The position numbers were made by a program, and so were the translations under genes. From the NCBI RefSeq assembly GCF_029714205.1, contig NZ_CP121648.1:7355501-7419500 (forward strand): a stretch of 64,000 nt of DNA. Direction: 5' to 3'. The notes beneath the pieces are model-generated. The model was not told the origin of the DNA. It was given only the letters and a program-made list of their open reading frames with translations, and did not search any database. Shown here in pieces: positions 56,420 through 64,000 of the stretch (position 1 is its first letter; the number at the start of each line of letters is the position of its first letter). Source of the DNA: Methylobacterium sp. CB376. Lineage in GTDB: Bacteria > Pseudomonadota > Alphaproteobacteria > Rhizobiales > Beijerinckiaceae.

Positions 56420-56566
56420 CGGATTGGGCAGGGGGCGGCTCGCATTTGATCGCAAGATTCGGCCCCGCCAACCCCGATCCCCGCGAACCCCATGCCCCAA
56501 CGGCGCATTTCCTTTGCCTTGGCCCCCGTCTTGCGTCTAGCTTCCGGGCCAACCAGAGGGACGCCC

Positions 56567-58006
56567 ATGCCGCTCAGCGCGTTCGACGAGATGAACGGAA
56601 TCCCCGGGAGCGGACGCGACCAATCCTCAGTCCGCGGCGCCTACGCGGCCCTGAAGACTTGGCTCGACTCGACGCCGCCCGAACACTTCAACACGCGCCG
56701 CAGCCAGGCCGAGCTGTTCTTCCGGCGCATCGGCATCACCTTCGCGGTTTACGGGGACAATGAATCGACCGAGCGATTGATCCCGTTCGACATCATTCCG
56801 CGGGTGCTCACCAAGCCCGAATGGGGCTTCCTGGAGCGCGGATTGAAGCAGCGCGTGACGGCGCTGAACGCCTTCCTGGCCGACATCTACGGGCCGCAGG
56901 AATGCATCAAGGCCGGAATCATCCCCGGGGATCTCGTCTACCGCAACCCGCATTACCGGCTGGAGATGCGGGATTTCGAGGTGCCGCACGGCAAGTACGT
57001 CCACATCGCCGGCATCGACATCGTGCGCACCGGCGAGGACCAGTTCTACGTGCTGGAGGACAACGCCCGCACCCCGTCCGGCGTCTCCTACATGCTGGAG
57101 AACCGGGAGGTGATGCTGCGCCTCTTCCCCGAACTGTTCTCGAAGCACCGGGTCTCGCCGGTCGAGGCCTATCCGGACGCGCTGCTCGCCACCTTGCGCA
57201 GCCTCGCCCCCAAGAGCGCCGCCCGCGACCCGACGGTCGTGCTGCTCACGCCCGGCCGCTTCAACTCGGCCTTCTACGAGCACTCCTTCCTGGCCGACAA
57301 GCTCGGGGTGGAACTGGTCGAGGCCTCCGACCTCTTCACCAGGGACGACGTGGTCTACATGCGGACCACCGAGGGGCCGCGGCGCGTCGACGTGATCTAC
57401 CGGCGCATCGACGACGACTTCCTCGACCCGCTGGTGTTCCGGCCCGATTCGGTGCTGGGCGTGCCCGGGCTGATGAGCGCCTACCAGAGCGGCAGCGTGA
57501 CGCTCGCCAACGCGGTCGGCACCGGCATCGCGGACGACAAGGCGGTCTACAGCTACATGCCGGAGATCGTGCGCTTCTTCACCGGCGAGGATCCGATCCT
57601 GCACAACGTGCCGACCTGGCGCTGCCGCGAGAAGGACGCCCTCGCCCACGTGCTGGCCAATCTCGGCGACCTCGTCGTCAAGGAGGTCAACGGCTCGGGC
57701 GGGTACGGCATGCTGGTGGGGCCGCACGCGACGAAGCGCGAGATCGAGGAGTTCTCCCGCAAGCTGCGCCACGCGCCGGACGGCTTCATCGCCCAGCCGA
57801 CGCTCGCCCTCTCCACCTGCCCGACCTTCGTGGCCTCCGGGGTCGCCCCCCGCCACGTCGACCTGCGGCCCTTCGTGCTGACCGGGGCCGACGAGATCCG
57901 GATCGTGCCGGGCGGCCTCACCCGGGTCGCGCTCAAGGAGGGATCGCTGGTGGTGAATTCGAGCCAGGGCGGGGGCACCAAGGACACCTGGGTCCTCGAC
58001 GCGTGA
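56567..58006 (+). CDS. Circularly permuted ATP-grasp protein (DUF404/407)
   Basis: A 479-residue protein of the circularly permuted ATP-grasp family, predicted peptide-bond-forming ligase. Motifs: PFDIIPRVLTKPEWGFLERG, LNAFLADIYGPQECIKAG, FYVLEDNARTPSGVSYMLEN, VVLLTPGRFNSAFYEHSFLA, then the ATP-grasp part VVKEVNGSGGYGMLVGP and FVLTGADEIRIVPGGLTRVA. It is first of a gene set with alpha-E, transglutaminase-like and Anbu proteins, a known combination. ATG 56567 follows AGAGGG. Confidence 0.93.
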   Translation: MPLSAFDEMNGIPGSGRDQSSVRGAYAALKTWLDSTPPEHFNTRRSQAELFFRRIGITFAVYGDNESTERLIPFDIIPRVLTKPEWGFLERGLKQRVTALNAFLADIYGPQECIKAGIIPGDLVYRNPHYRLEMRDFEVPHGKYVHIAGIDIVRTGEDQFYVLEDNARTPSGVSYMLENREVMLRLFPELFSKHRVSPVEAYPDALLATLRSLAPKSAARDPTVVLLTPGRFNSAFYEHSFLADKLGVELVEASDLFTRDDVVYMRTTEGPRRVDVIYRRIDDDFLDPLVFRPDSVLGVPGLMSAYQSGSVTLANAVGTGIADDKAVYSYMPEIVRFFTGEDPILHNVPTWRCREKDALAHVLANLGDLVVKEVNGSGGYGMLVGPHATKREIEEFSRKLRHAPDGFIAQPTLALSTCPTFVASGVAPRHVDLRPFVLTGADEIRIVPGGLTRVALKEGSLVVNSSQGGGTKDTWVLDA

Positions 58007-58056
58007 CGGCGCGCCCCGCCCCGGTCCCCCGCCCATCCTCTTCCGAAGCGCGCCCC

Positions 58057-59001
58057 ATGCTCTCCCGCACCGCCGACAACCTCTACTGGCTCTCCCGCTA
58101 CAGCGAGCGGGCGGATTTCATCGCCCGCATCCTCGACGCCGCCCTCCGCCTCACCGCGCTGCCGGCGAGCTACGGCGGCGGCGAGAGCAACGAATGGGCC
58201 TCGGCCCTGGCCTCGGCGGGCAGCGCCGAGGTGTTCAAGCCGCTCTACGACAGCGTGAACGAGCACACGGTGCGGGACTTTCTCGCCTTCAGCCCGCACA
58301 ACCCGTCCTCGATCCGCTCCTGCCTGCAGACCGCCCGCGAGAACGCCCGCAGCGTCCGCACGGCGCTGACGGTCGAGATGTGGGAATCGATCAACGAGGC
58401 GTGGCTGACGCTGCGCTCCTACGAGGGGCGCGACCTCAGCCGCGAGGAATTCGCCCGCTTCCTCGACTGGGTGAAGGGCGTGTCCCTCGCCTTCGACGGC
58501 TCGGCCTACCGCACCATGCTGCGCAACGATGCCTACTGGTTCACGAGGCTCGGCGTGGCCATCGAGCGCGCGGACAACACCGCCCGCATCCTCGACGTGA
58601 AGTACCACGTGCTCCTGCCCGAGACTGAGCGGGTCGGCGGCAGCCTCGACTACTTCCAGTGGACCACGATCCTGCGCGAGGTCTCGGCGCTCACCGCCTA
58701 TCACTGGGTCTACCGGGAGAGCATCAAGCCCTGGCTGGTGGCGGACCTGCTCATCCTGAACCGGCAGATGCCGCGCTCCCTGGCCAATTGCTACGAGATG
58801 CTGGTGCGCCACCTCGACCTGATCGCGGACGCCTACGGCCGGCGCGGCCCGTCCCAGCGCCTCTCCAGCAACATGCTGGCCCGCCTGGACAGCGCCTCCG
58901 TGGAGAGCATCTTCGCCGGGGGATTGCACGAGTTCATCCAGGGCTTCATCCAGGACAATAACCGCCTCGGCGCAGCCATCACGGAGCAGTACCTCGTGTG
59001 A
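58057..59001 (+). CDS. Alpha-E domain protein
   Basis: A 314-residue alpha-helical protein. Starts MLSRTADNLYWLSRYSERAD, the alpha-E signature, with ENARSVRTALTVEMWESINE and RADNTARILDVKYHVLLP as further helices. Usually paired with circularly permuted ATP-grasp and transglutaminase-like proteins; predicted to take part in peptide synthesis or modification. Function unproven. Starts 50 bp after the ATP-grasp stop. Confidence 0.93.
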   Translation: MLSRTADNLYWLSRYSERADFIARILDAALRLTALPASYGGGESNEWASALASAGSAEVFKPLYDSVNEHTVRDFLAFSPHNPSSIRSCLQTARENARSVRTALTVEMWESINEAWLTLRSYEGRDLSREEFARFLDWVKGVSLAFDGSAYRTMLRNDAYWFTRLGVAIERADNTARILDVKYHVLLPETERVGGSLDYFQWTTILREVSALTAYHWVYRESIKPWLVADLLILNRQMPRSLANCYEMLVRHLDLIADAYGRRGPSQRLSSNMLARLDSASVESIFAGGLHEFIQGFIQDNNRLGAAITEQYLV

Positions 59002-59063
59002 TGGCGATCCGGGCGGTTGCCCCGCCCGGCCCCTTCCCGGCTTCGCCCCAGCCACAGGTTCCC

Positions 59064-59900
59064 ATGCGCATCCGCGTCGTTCACGAGACGGCCTACGAGT
59101 ACGACTCCCCGGCCCGCGGCCTGATCCAGATCCTGCGCCTCACCCCGCGCGACCACGACGGCCAGCACGTGCGCCTCTGGCGCATCGAGCCGACCGCGGA
59201 CGGGCGCCTGAGCCGCCGCGAGGACGGGTTCGGCAACATCGTCCACGTCTACAGCGCCGACGGGCCCGAGGAGGCGCTGGTGGTGCGGGTCACCGGCGAG
59301 GTCGAGACCAGCGAGACGCACGGGGTGGTGCGGGGCGCGGTCGAGCGCCTGCCCGACCTGTTCTACCTGCGCGAATCGCGCTTCGCCGCCGCGGACGCGG
59401 CGATCCGGGAATTCGCCGACGACGTCACCGCGGGCGCCAGCGAGCCGCTCGGCCGCCTTCACGCCCTGGTGGACGCCGTCCACCAGGAGGTGGCCTACGC
59501 CCCGGGCGGCCCGACCCACTCGAGCAGCACGGCCGCGGAGGCCTTCGGCCTGCGCAAGGGCGTGGGCCAGGATCTCGCCCACATCTTCATCGCGGCGGCG
59601 CGCCACCTGGAGATCCCGGTGCGCTACGTCTCGGGCTACTATTACCGGGCCGGGACGCCGGCCCAGGAGGCGGGCCATGCCTGGGCCGAGGCGCTGGTCC
59701 CGGACCTCGGCTGGGTCGGGTTCGACCCCTGCTTCGGCATCTCCGCCACGGAGGCGCATCTGCGGGTGGCGGTGGGGCTCGACTACCTCGACGCCGCCCC
59801 GGTGCGCGGCAGCCGCCTGGGCGGCGGCACCGAGACCATGACCGTGCGGGTGGTGGTCGACGACGTGCGCGCCCAGGCCCAGGCCCAGGCCCAAGCATAG
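59064..59900 (+). CDS. Transglutaminase-like protein with missing catalytic cysteine
   Basis: A 278-residue protein: N-terminal Bac_transglut domain (VVHETAYEYDSPARGLIQIL, LTPRDHDGQHVRLW) and the transglutaminase core. The core reads GLRKGVGQDLAHIFIAAARH where active enzymes have Cys at the second Gly of GVGQ (Gly168, codon GGC at 59565-59567; TGC needs one base change). The His of AGHAWAE (His205) and the Asp of GFDPC (Asp221) remain. The C-terminal (AQ)n tail comes from a hexamer repeat containing the stop. Part of the Anbu gene set. Confidence 0.9.
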   Translation: MRIRVVHETAYEYDSPARGLIQILRLTPRDHDGQHVRLWRIEPTADGRLSRREDGFGNIVHVYSADGPEEALVVRVTGEVETSETHGVVRGAVERLPDLFYLRESRFAAADAAIREFADDVTAGASEPLGRLHALVDAVHQEVAYAPGGPTHSSSTAAEAFGLRKGVGQDLAHIFIAAARHLEIPVRYVSGYYYRAGTPAQEAGHAWAEALVPDLGWVGFDPCFGISATEAHLRVAVGLDYLDAAPVRGSRLGGGTETMTVRVVVDDVRAQAQAQAQA

Positions 59901-59924
59901 GCCCAGGCCCAGGCATAGGCGCAA
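59871..59924. repeat. GCCCAG hexamer repeat spanning the transglutaminase stop
   Basis: Nine adjacent hexamers, GCCCAG or variants (GCCCAA, GCATAG, GCGCAA). Those upstream of 59898 encode an Ala-Gln tail; the fifth hexamer supplies the TAG stop. Copy number may vary by slippage without shifting frame. Confidence 0.75.
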
Positions 59925-60105
59925 TCGCAGTCCTGACCCCGCCCGTGGCGCAATTGCGACGGCGCGGGCGAATCCGCCGCCGCACCCGGCTGCCACCTTG
60001 CCTCGGGGACGCGGCGCCTTAACGGTGGGCGACGCCTCCGGCCACGGAGCGCCCGCGCGGGCGCGCCGCGACCGCCCGGCCCCACGCGCTCAGACGATCC
60101 CGACC

Positions 60106-60249
60106 ATGGCCATCCCGTTCGATCTCCCGCTCGCGCACCTCCTCGCCATGACGGCCTCGGTGATCGCCGGCGCCCTCGTCGCGGATTCCGTGGAGACGTC
60201 GGGGCGGCGCTGGCTCGACCGGGCGCGGCGGTTCCTCGGCGGCTGCTGA
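60106..60249 (+). CDS. Small hypothetical membrane protein
   Basis: A 47-residue protein MAIPFDLPLAHLLAMTASVI and onward, with one hydrophobic span (about residues 8-26) and a basic tail RRWLDRARRFLGG. The upstream part of its open frame looks non-coding. Lies between the transglutaminase-like gene and Anbu. Uncertain. Confidence 0.45.
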   Translation: MAIPFDLPLAHLLAMTASVIAGALVADSVETSGRRWLDRARRFLGGC

Positions 60250-60336
60250 GCCGCGTTTCATCTCTGGACCCGGTCCGGCGGCTCTGAGAGGGTTGCGGCG
60301 GACTTGCGCCGGCGGCGGCCGGGGGAGCGCTGAGCC

Positions 60337-61089
60337 ATGACCTACTGCGTCGGGATCCTGGTCGAGGAGGGTCTCGTCATGATCGCCGACACCCGCACCA
60401 ATGCGGGTCTCGACGACATCTCGACCTTCCGCAAGCTGCACCTGTTCGAGGTGCCGGGCGAGCGCGTGCTGGCGCTCGCCTCGGCGGGGAACCTGTCGGT
60501 GACCCAATCGGTGGTGGCGCTGCTCACCGAGGGCGTCGCCAATCCCGAGACCGGCGCCGTCGAGACCATCATGGACGCCCCGACGATGTTCCAGGCCGCC
60601 CAGCTGATCGGCCGGGCGATCCGGCGGGTGCGGGCGATCGAGCGCGAGGGCTTCGAGGCGGCGCAGCTGCGTTTCGAGGTGTCGTTCCTGTTCGGCGGCC
60701 AGATCGGCGACGGGCCGATGCGGCTCTACATGATCTACTCGGCCGGCAACTTCATGTCCTGCAGCCAGGACGCGCCCTTCCTGCAGATCGGCGAGCACAA
60801 GTACGGGAAGCCGATCCTCGACCGGGCGGTGACCTACCGGACCGACCTCTACGACGCGCTGAAGGTCGGGCTGATCTCGATGGATTCGACCATGCGGTCG
60901 AATCTCGGGGTCGGGCTGCCGATCGACTTCGTGGTGATCCGCCGCAACACCGTCCGGATGGAGGTGGTGCACCGGATCGAGGCGGGCGAGCCGTATTTCC
61001 ACGACCTGCGCGAGCGCTGGTCGGCGGCCCTGCGGGCGGCGCACCGGGCGATTCCCCGCCCGCCCTACGGACCGGCCGCCGAGGGCTGA
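60337..61089 (+). CDS. Anbu-type proteasome-like peptidase
   Basis: A 250-residue N-terminal nucleophile protein of the Anbu class (ancestral beta-subunit of the proteasome). After Met removal Thr2 (MTYCVGILVEEG) is the expected nucleophile. Further family segments: DTRTNAGLDDISTFRKLHLF, ASAGNLSVTQSV, VSFLFGGQIGDGPMRLYMIY and the tail GLPIDFVVIRRNTV. It closes the ATP-grasp / alpha-E / transglutaminase set, forming a predicted peptide-tagging and degradation system. Intracellular, likely self-assembling. Confidence 0.94.
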   Translation: MTYCVGILVEEGLVMIADTRTNAGLDDISTFRKLHLFEVPGERVLALASAGNLSVTQSVVALLTEGVANPETGAVETIMDAPTMFQAAQLIGRAIRRVRAIEREGFEAAQLRFEVSFLFGGQIGDGPMRLYMIYSAGNFMSCSQDAPFLQIGEHKYGKPILDRAVTYRTDLYDALKVGLISMDSTMRSNLGVGLPIDFVVIRRNTVRMEVVHRIEAGEPYFHDLRERWSAALRAAHRAIPRPPYGPAAEG

Positions 61090-61106
61090 GGGCGCGCGCG
61101 CCCGAC

Positions 61107-61750
61107 TCACCGCCGCGTCGGTGCGGGCCCGCGCCCGATCGCGAGCGCCCCCAGCAGCGCGCCGACCGCCGCGCCGGGATCCCGCGCCCGCATCACCCCG
61201 CCCATCACGGCGATGCCGGCGGCCCCCGCCTCCAGGCAGGAGGAGGCGGTCTCCGGGGTGATCCCGCCGAGCGCGACCACCGGCAGGCCGAGTTCCGCCG
61301 CCGGCGCGAGGGCTGCCGGCCCGAGGGCCGGGCCGTAGCCGGGCTTGCTCGCCGTGGCGAAGATCGGGCTCAGCGTGACGTAGTCGGCGCCCGCTTCGCG
61401 CGCCGCCCGCACCTCGGCGAGGGAGTGGGCCGAGACCCCGACCAGGGCCCCCGGGCCGAGCCGCGCCCGGGCCGCCGCGGCGGCCGCCGCGTCCCCGGCC
61501 TGCACGCCCCCGCCCCGACCCGCGCCGCGAGCCCGGCATCGCGCCCGATCGTGAGCGTCCCGCCGGCCTCGCCGACCAGCCGGGCGAGCTCGCCCGCGAG
61601 CGCCGCGCGCTCCGCCTCCGGCAGGTCGCGGTCGCGCAGCCAGATCCAGCGGGCGCCCGCCGCCAGCGCCGCCGCGACCCGCGCGACGAGGGGCCGGTCC
61701 GAGCCGTGCCGGTCGCTGACGACGAGGAGCCGGGCGGGCAGCGGCCTCAC
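61107..61750 (-). CDS. thiE: Thiamine phosphate synthase, with an apparent frameshift
   Basis: Couples HMP-PP and the thiazole phosphate to thiamine phosphate. The N-terminal part (61750 to about 61512) reads [20 protein letters not shown] and [20 protein letters not shown], then [15 protein letters not shown]. The rest continues in another frame as [56 protein letters not shown] and VALGGITPE. One missing G in a run of five at 61507-61511 accounts for it. Same lesion type as ftsW. The GTG start overlaps the thiG stop. Confidence 0.88.
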
Positions 61751-62544
61751 GAGCCGACGAGGCCGAGCTGCGGGCTCGACGGTTCGGCCCGCGCCCGGCG
61801 CGGGATCCGGCCGGCCCCGTGCGCGAGGCGCCCCGCCTCGACCGCGTGGCGCATGGCCCGGGCCATCCGCACCGGGTCGTCCGCCTTCGCGACCGCCGTG
61901 TTGAGGAGCACCGCCGCGGCGCCGAGTTCCATCGCGATCACCGCGTCCGAGGCCGTGCCGATCCCCGCATCGACGATCACCGGGACCGGCGAGCGGCGGC
62001 AGATCAACTCCAGGTTGGCCGGGTTGGCGACGCCCATCCCCGAGCCGATCAGCGAGCCCATCGGCATCACGGCGGCGGCCCCGAGATCGGCGAGCCGGGC
62101 GCACACCACCGGGTCGTCGTTGCAGTAGGGCAGCACCACGAAGCCGGCATCGACGAGCTGGCGCGTGGCCTCGAGGGTCTCGGCGACGTCCGGGTAGAGC
62201 GTCTCGCGGTCGCCGATCACCTCGACCTTGATCCAGGCCGTGCCGAGGGCCTCGCGGGCGAGTTCGGCGGTCATCACGGCGTCGCGGGCGGTCTCGCAGC
62301 CGGCGGTGTTCGGCAGGAAGCGGTGGCCCGCGAGAAGTGAGACGGTGTCCGAGCCGTGGCCGCGCAGGGAGACGCGGCGGATCGACACCGTGGCGATCTC
62401 GGCGCCACTCGCGCGCACCGCCTCGGCCATGATCGCCTGGGTCGGGTAGCCGGCCGTGCCGATCAGGAGGCGCGAGCGCAGGGGGGTGCCGGCGATCACC
62501 AGCGGATCGTCGCCGTCCGGGGCGAGGGGGGTGGGTGTGGTCAT
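61747..62544 (-). CDS. thiG: Thiazole synthase
   Basis: A 265-residue TIM-barrel enzyme that forms the thiazole phosphate of thiamine from DXP, ThiS thiocarboxylate and dehydroglycine. Motifs: [18 protein letters not shown] start ([20 protein letters not shown]), [74 protein letters not shown] and [20 protein letters not shown]. The Schiff-base Lys lies in IKVEVIGD. Middle of a thiO-thiS-thiG-thiE operon, consistent with glycine oxidase supplying dehydroglycine. Confidence 0.95.
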   Translation of the reverse strand: MTTPTPLAPDGDDPLVIAGTPLRSRLLIGTAGYPTQAIMAEAVRASGAEIATVSIRRVSLRGHGSDTVSLLAGHRFLPNTAGCETARDAVMTAELAREALGTAWIKVEVIGDRETLYPDVAETLEATRQLVDAGFVVLPYCNDDPVVCARLADLGAAAVMPMGSLIGSGMGVANPANLELICRRSPVPVIVDAGIGTASDAVIAMELGAAAVLLNTAVAKADDPVRMARAMRHAVEAGRLAHGAGRIPRRARAEPSSPQLGLVGS

Positions 62545-62621
62545 GCGGGACTCCTGTGACGCGGCGCGGCTCGGGGCGCGCCTCTCCCCCGGGCCGAGCC
62601 CGGGCGCGGGCCGGCGGCATC

Positions 62622-62673
62622 AGCCGCCCTGCGGCGGCGCTAGCCGCCCTGCAGCGGCGCTAGCCGCCCTGCA
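62622..62673. repeat. 20-bp tandem repeats overlapping the thiS stop
   Basis: About two and a half copies of AGCCGCCCTGC(G/A)GCGGCGCT at 62622-62641, 62642-62661 and partially 62662-62673. The thiS stop codon and its last Gly-Gly codons lie in the last copy. Confidence 0.7.
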
Positions 62674-62872
62674 TGGCCCGCACGATCTCGACGCGGTCGC
62701 CCTCGCGGAGCGCCGTCGCGGCCCAGTCCGGCCGGCGCACCACCGCCCCGTTGAGGGCGATGGCGAAGCCCTGCGGGCCGGCGAGGTCGAGCGCGGCGGT
62801 CTCCTCGCGCCAGAGCGCGTCGAGGGTGGCGGCCTCGCTCTCGCGGGCCTCGCCGTTCACGGTGAGCTTCAT
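62660..62872 (-). CDS. thiS: ThiS sulfur carrier protein
   Basis: A 70-residue ubiquitin-like sulfur carrier: MKLTVNGEARESEAATLDAL, FAIALNGAVVRRPDWAATAL, REGDRVEIVRAMQGG. The C-terminal Gly-Gly is thiocarboxylated and donates sulfur to ThiG. Its start overlaps the thiO stop (ATGA). Confidence 0.94.
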   Translation of the reverse strand: MKLTVNGEARESEAATLDALWREETAALDLAGPQGFAIALNGAVVRRPDWAATALREGDRVEIVRAMQGG

Positions 62873-64000
62873 GGCAGCCTCTGGAGGCGCGCCGTCCGGG
62901 GCGCGAAGCGGGCGGGGCCGAAGGGGGCGGCGACGGGCGGCAGCGCGCCGCCGCCGATCAGGCCGGCGATGGCCGAGGCGGTGACCGGCGCCAGCAGGAC
63001 GCCGTTGCGGTGGTGGCCGACCGCGAGGACGAGGCCGGGCCGCGCCTCGCCGAGGATCGGCGCGTCGTCGTCCGAGGTCGGGCGGAATCCGGACCACACG
63101 TTCTCCACCTGCATCTCCTCGATGCCCGGGAAGGCCCGCCGCGCCCCCTCCAGCAGGGCGTAGAGGCCGCCCGCGGTGAGGCTCGCGTCGAAGCCGATCT
63201 CCTCCACGGTGGCGCCGACGATCAGCTGGCCGTCGCCCTTCGGCGCCATGTGGACCTGCTCGGTCCAGACCACGTGGTCGAGCCGGCCGCTGCGCGGGCC
63301 GACCCGGAGGGCGAGGGACTGGCCCCGGAGCGGCCGCACCGGCAGGGCGAGGTCGGGCACGAGGCTCCCCTCGCCCGCCCAGGCGCCGGAGGCGAGCACC
63401 ACGGTGCCGGCCCGCAGGGAGCCGCCGGCGGTGATCACGCCGGTGACGCGCCCGCCCTCGCGCTCGAGGGACAGGACCGGGCAACCCTCGACGAGCCGCC
63501 CGCCCGCCCCGCGCAGGGCGCGCCGCAGGGCCGCCACGGTGCGGACCGGGTCGACCTGGTGGTCGGCGGGACAGAACAGGCCGGCGGTGACGGTCGGGCG
63601 CAGGGAGGGCTCGCGCGCGCGCACCTCGGGACCGGACAGCCACGCGACGTCGAGCCCCGCCCGGCGCTGCAGGTCGTGGCGGAAGCGCAGGCGCTCGACC
63701 TCGTCGCGCCCGAGGGCGATCACCAGGGTGCCCTCGCTCCGGTAATCGACGGCGAGGCCGGAGGCGGCCTCGAGCGCGTCGCGGAACGGGTGCCAGAGGC
63801 GCTGGCTCTCCAGCGCCAGCGGCAGCAGCGCGTCGCCGCCCGGCTCGTGCTCGGCCGCCGCGGCCAGCATGCCGGTGGCCGCGAGGCTCGCCCCGTCGCC
63901 CGCCCTGCCCCGCTCCAGCACCGCGACCGCGAGGCCGGCCTCGGCCAGCCGCCAGCCGATCGCCAGGCCGATCAGCCCGCCGCCCACCACCGCCACGTCG
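62869..64000 (-). CDS. thiO: ThiO, glycine oxidase (partial, runs off window)
   Basis: FAD-dependent glycine oxidase for the thiazole moiety. The window holds the C-terminal ~377 residues; the start is beyond 64000. FAD fold VAVVGGGLIGLAIGWRLAEA, GMLAAAAEHEPGG, VDYRSEGTLVIAL, DPVRTVAALRRALRGAGGRL, LRGQSLALRVG, and GHHRNGVLLAPVTA close to the C-terminus, all ThiO features. Upstream end cut off by the window, so the promoter and any TPP riboswitch cannot be seen. Confidence 0.92.
   Translation of the reverse strand, partial: DVAVVGGGLIGLAIGWRLAEAGLAVAVLERGRAGDGASLAATGMLAAAAEHEPGGDALLPLALESQRLWHPFRDALEAASGLAVDYRSEGTLVIALGRDEVERLRFRHDLQRRAGLDVAWLSGPEVRAREPSLRPTVTAGLFCPADHQVDPVRTVAALRRALRGAGGRLVEGCPVLSLEREGGRVTGVITAGGSLRAGTVVLASGAWAGEGSLVPDLALPVRPLRGQSLALRVGPRSGRLDHVVWTEQVHMAPKGDGQLIVGATVEEIGFDASLTAGGLYALLEGARRAFPGIEEMQVENVWSGFRPTSDDDAPILGEARPGLVLAVGHHRNGVLLAPVTASAIAGLIGGGALPPVAAPFGPARFAPRTARLQRLP

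Noticed and set aside
60250..60336. Possible riboswitch or regulatory RNA near the thi or Anbu genes
   Set aside because: No conserved fold was recognised; the thi operon promoter lies beyond the window, so no TPP riboswitch can be called.

Overview
The window is very GC-rich. Its chromosomal genes (a ccoGHIS set preceded by a FixK-type box, lexA with a GTTC-N7-GTTC box, a fused transaldolase/phosphoglucose isomerase, MucR/Ros regulators, a thiOSGE cluster and an Anbu-type proteasome operon) point to an alphaproteobacterium of the Rhizobiales, most likely Methylobacterium or a close relative. That assignment is an inference from gene content, order and protein motifs.

Layout. Positions 1-19.6 kb are core chromosome. 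Divergent from the cell-wall genes ftsW-murG (minus strand) is a sugar-phosphate operon, tal-pgi / gnd / zwf / pgl. It is followed by ccoG-ccoH-ccoI-ccoS for cbb3 oxidase assembly under a FixK/FNR-like box, an HD-GYP protein, lexA, several small hypotheticals and a periplasmic binding protein. Positions about 19.66-52.62 kb are a 33-kb integrative island. It is bounded by a 57-bp direct repeat that reproduces the 3' half of tRNA-Leu(TAA): one copy lies beside a P4-type tyrosine integrase at the left, the other inside the intact tRNA gene at the right. From 52.65 kb to the end the core resumes with an FAD monooxygenase, a zinc-finger protein, map, radC, an ATP-grasp / alpha-E / transglutaminase-like / Anbu protease cluster, and thiE-thiG-thiS-thiO.

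The island is a mosaic. Its left end is a small replicon or satellite-like module: integrase, AlpA-type regulator, PrimPol-helicase, a 9-bp tandem repeat, and DUF5681 and DUF3102 proteins. The middle is an insertion-sequence graveyard (IS30 inside an IS3 element that cuts an ISL3 transposase, then an IS6 element), with AT-rich cargo between. Next come secreted small proteins, three MucR-like regulators that lack zinc-binding cysteines, a decayed phage tail gene, and broken exporter and zinc-ribbon genes. The best-preserved cargo is a probable catabolic set: formylglycine-generating enzyme, Cys-type sulfatase, outer-membrane SphA/MetA-like channel and a secreted DUF1254/DUF1214 protein. The right end holds an IS256 element with a clear 8-bp target duplication inside a dead HTH gene, and an IS66 fragment beside the tRNA.

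Two conserved core genes, ftsW and thiE, are frameshifted at identical G5 tracts that should be G6, which looks more like a homopolymer-length error than true gene loss. The transglutaminase-like gene of the Anbu operon has Gly where the catalytic Cys belongs. No rRNA genes or CRISPR arrays were seen.
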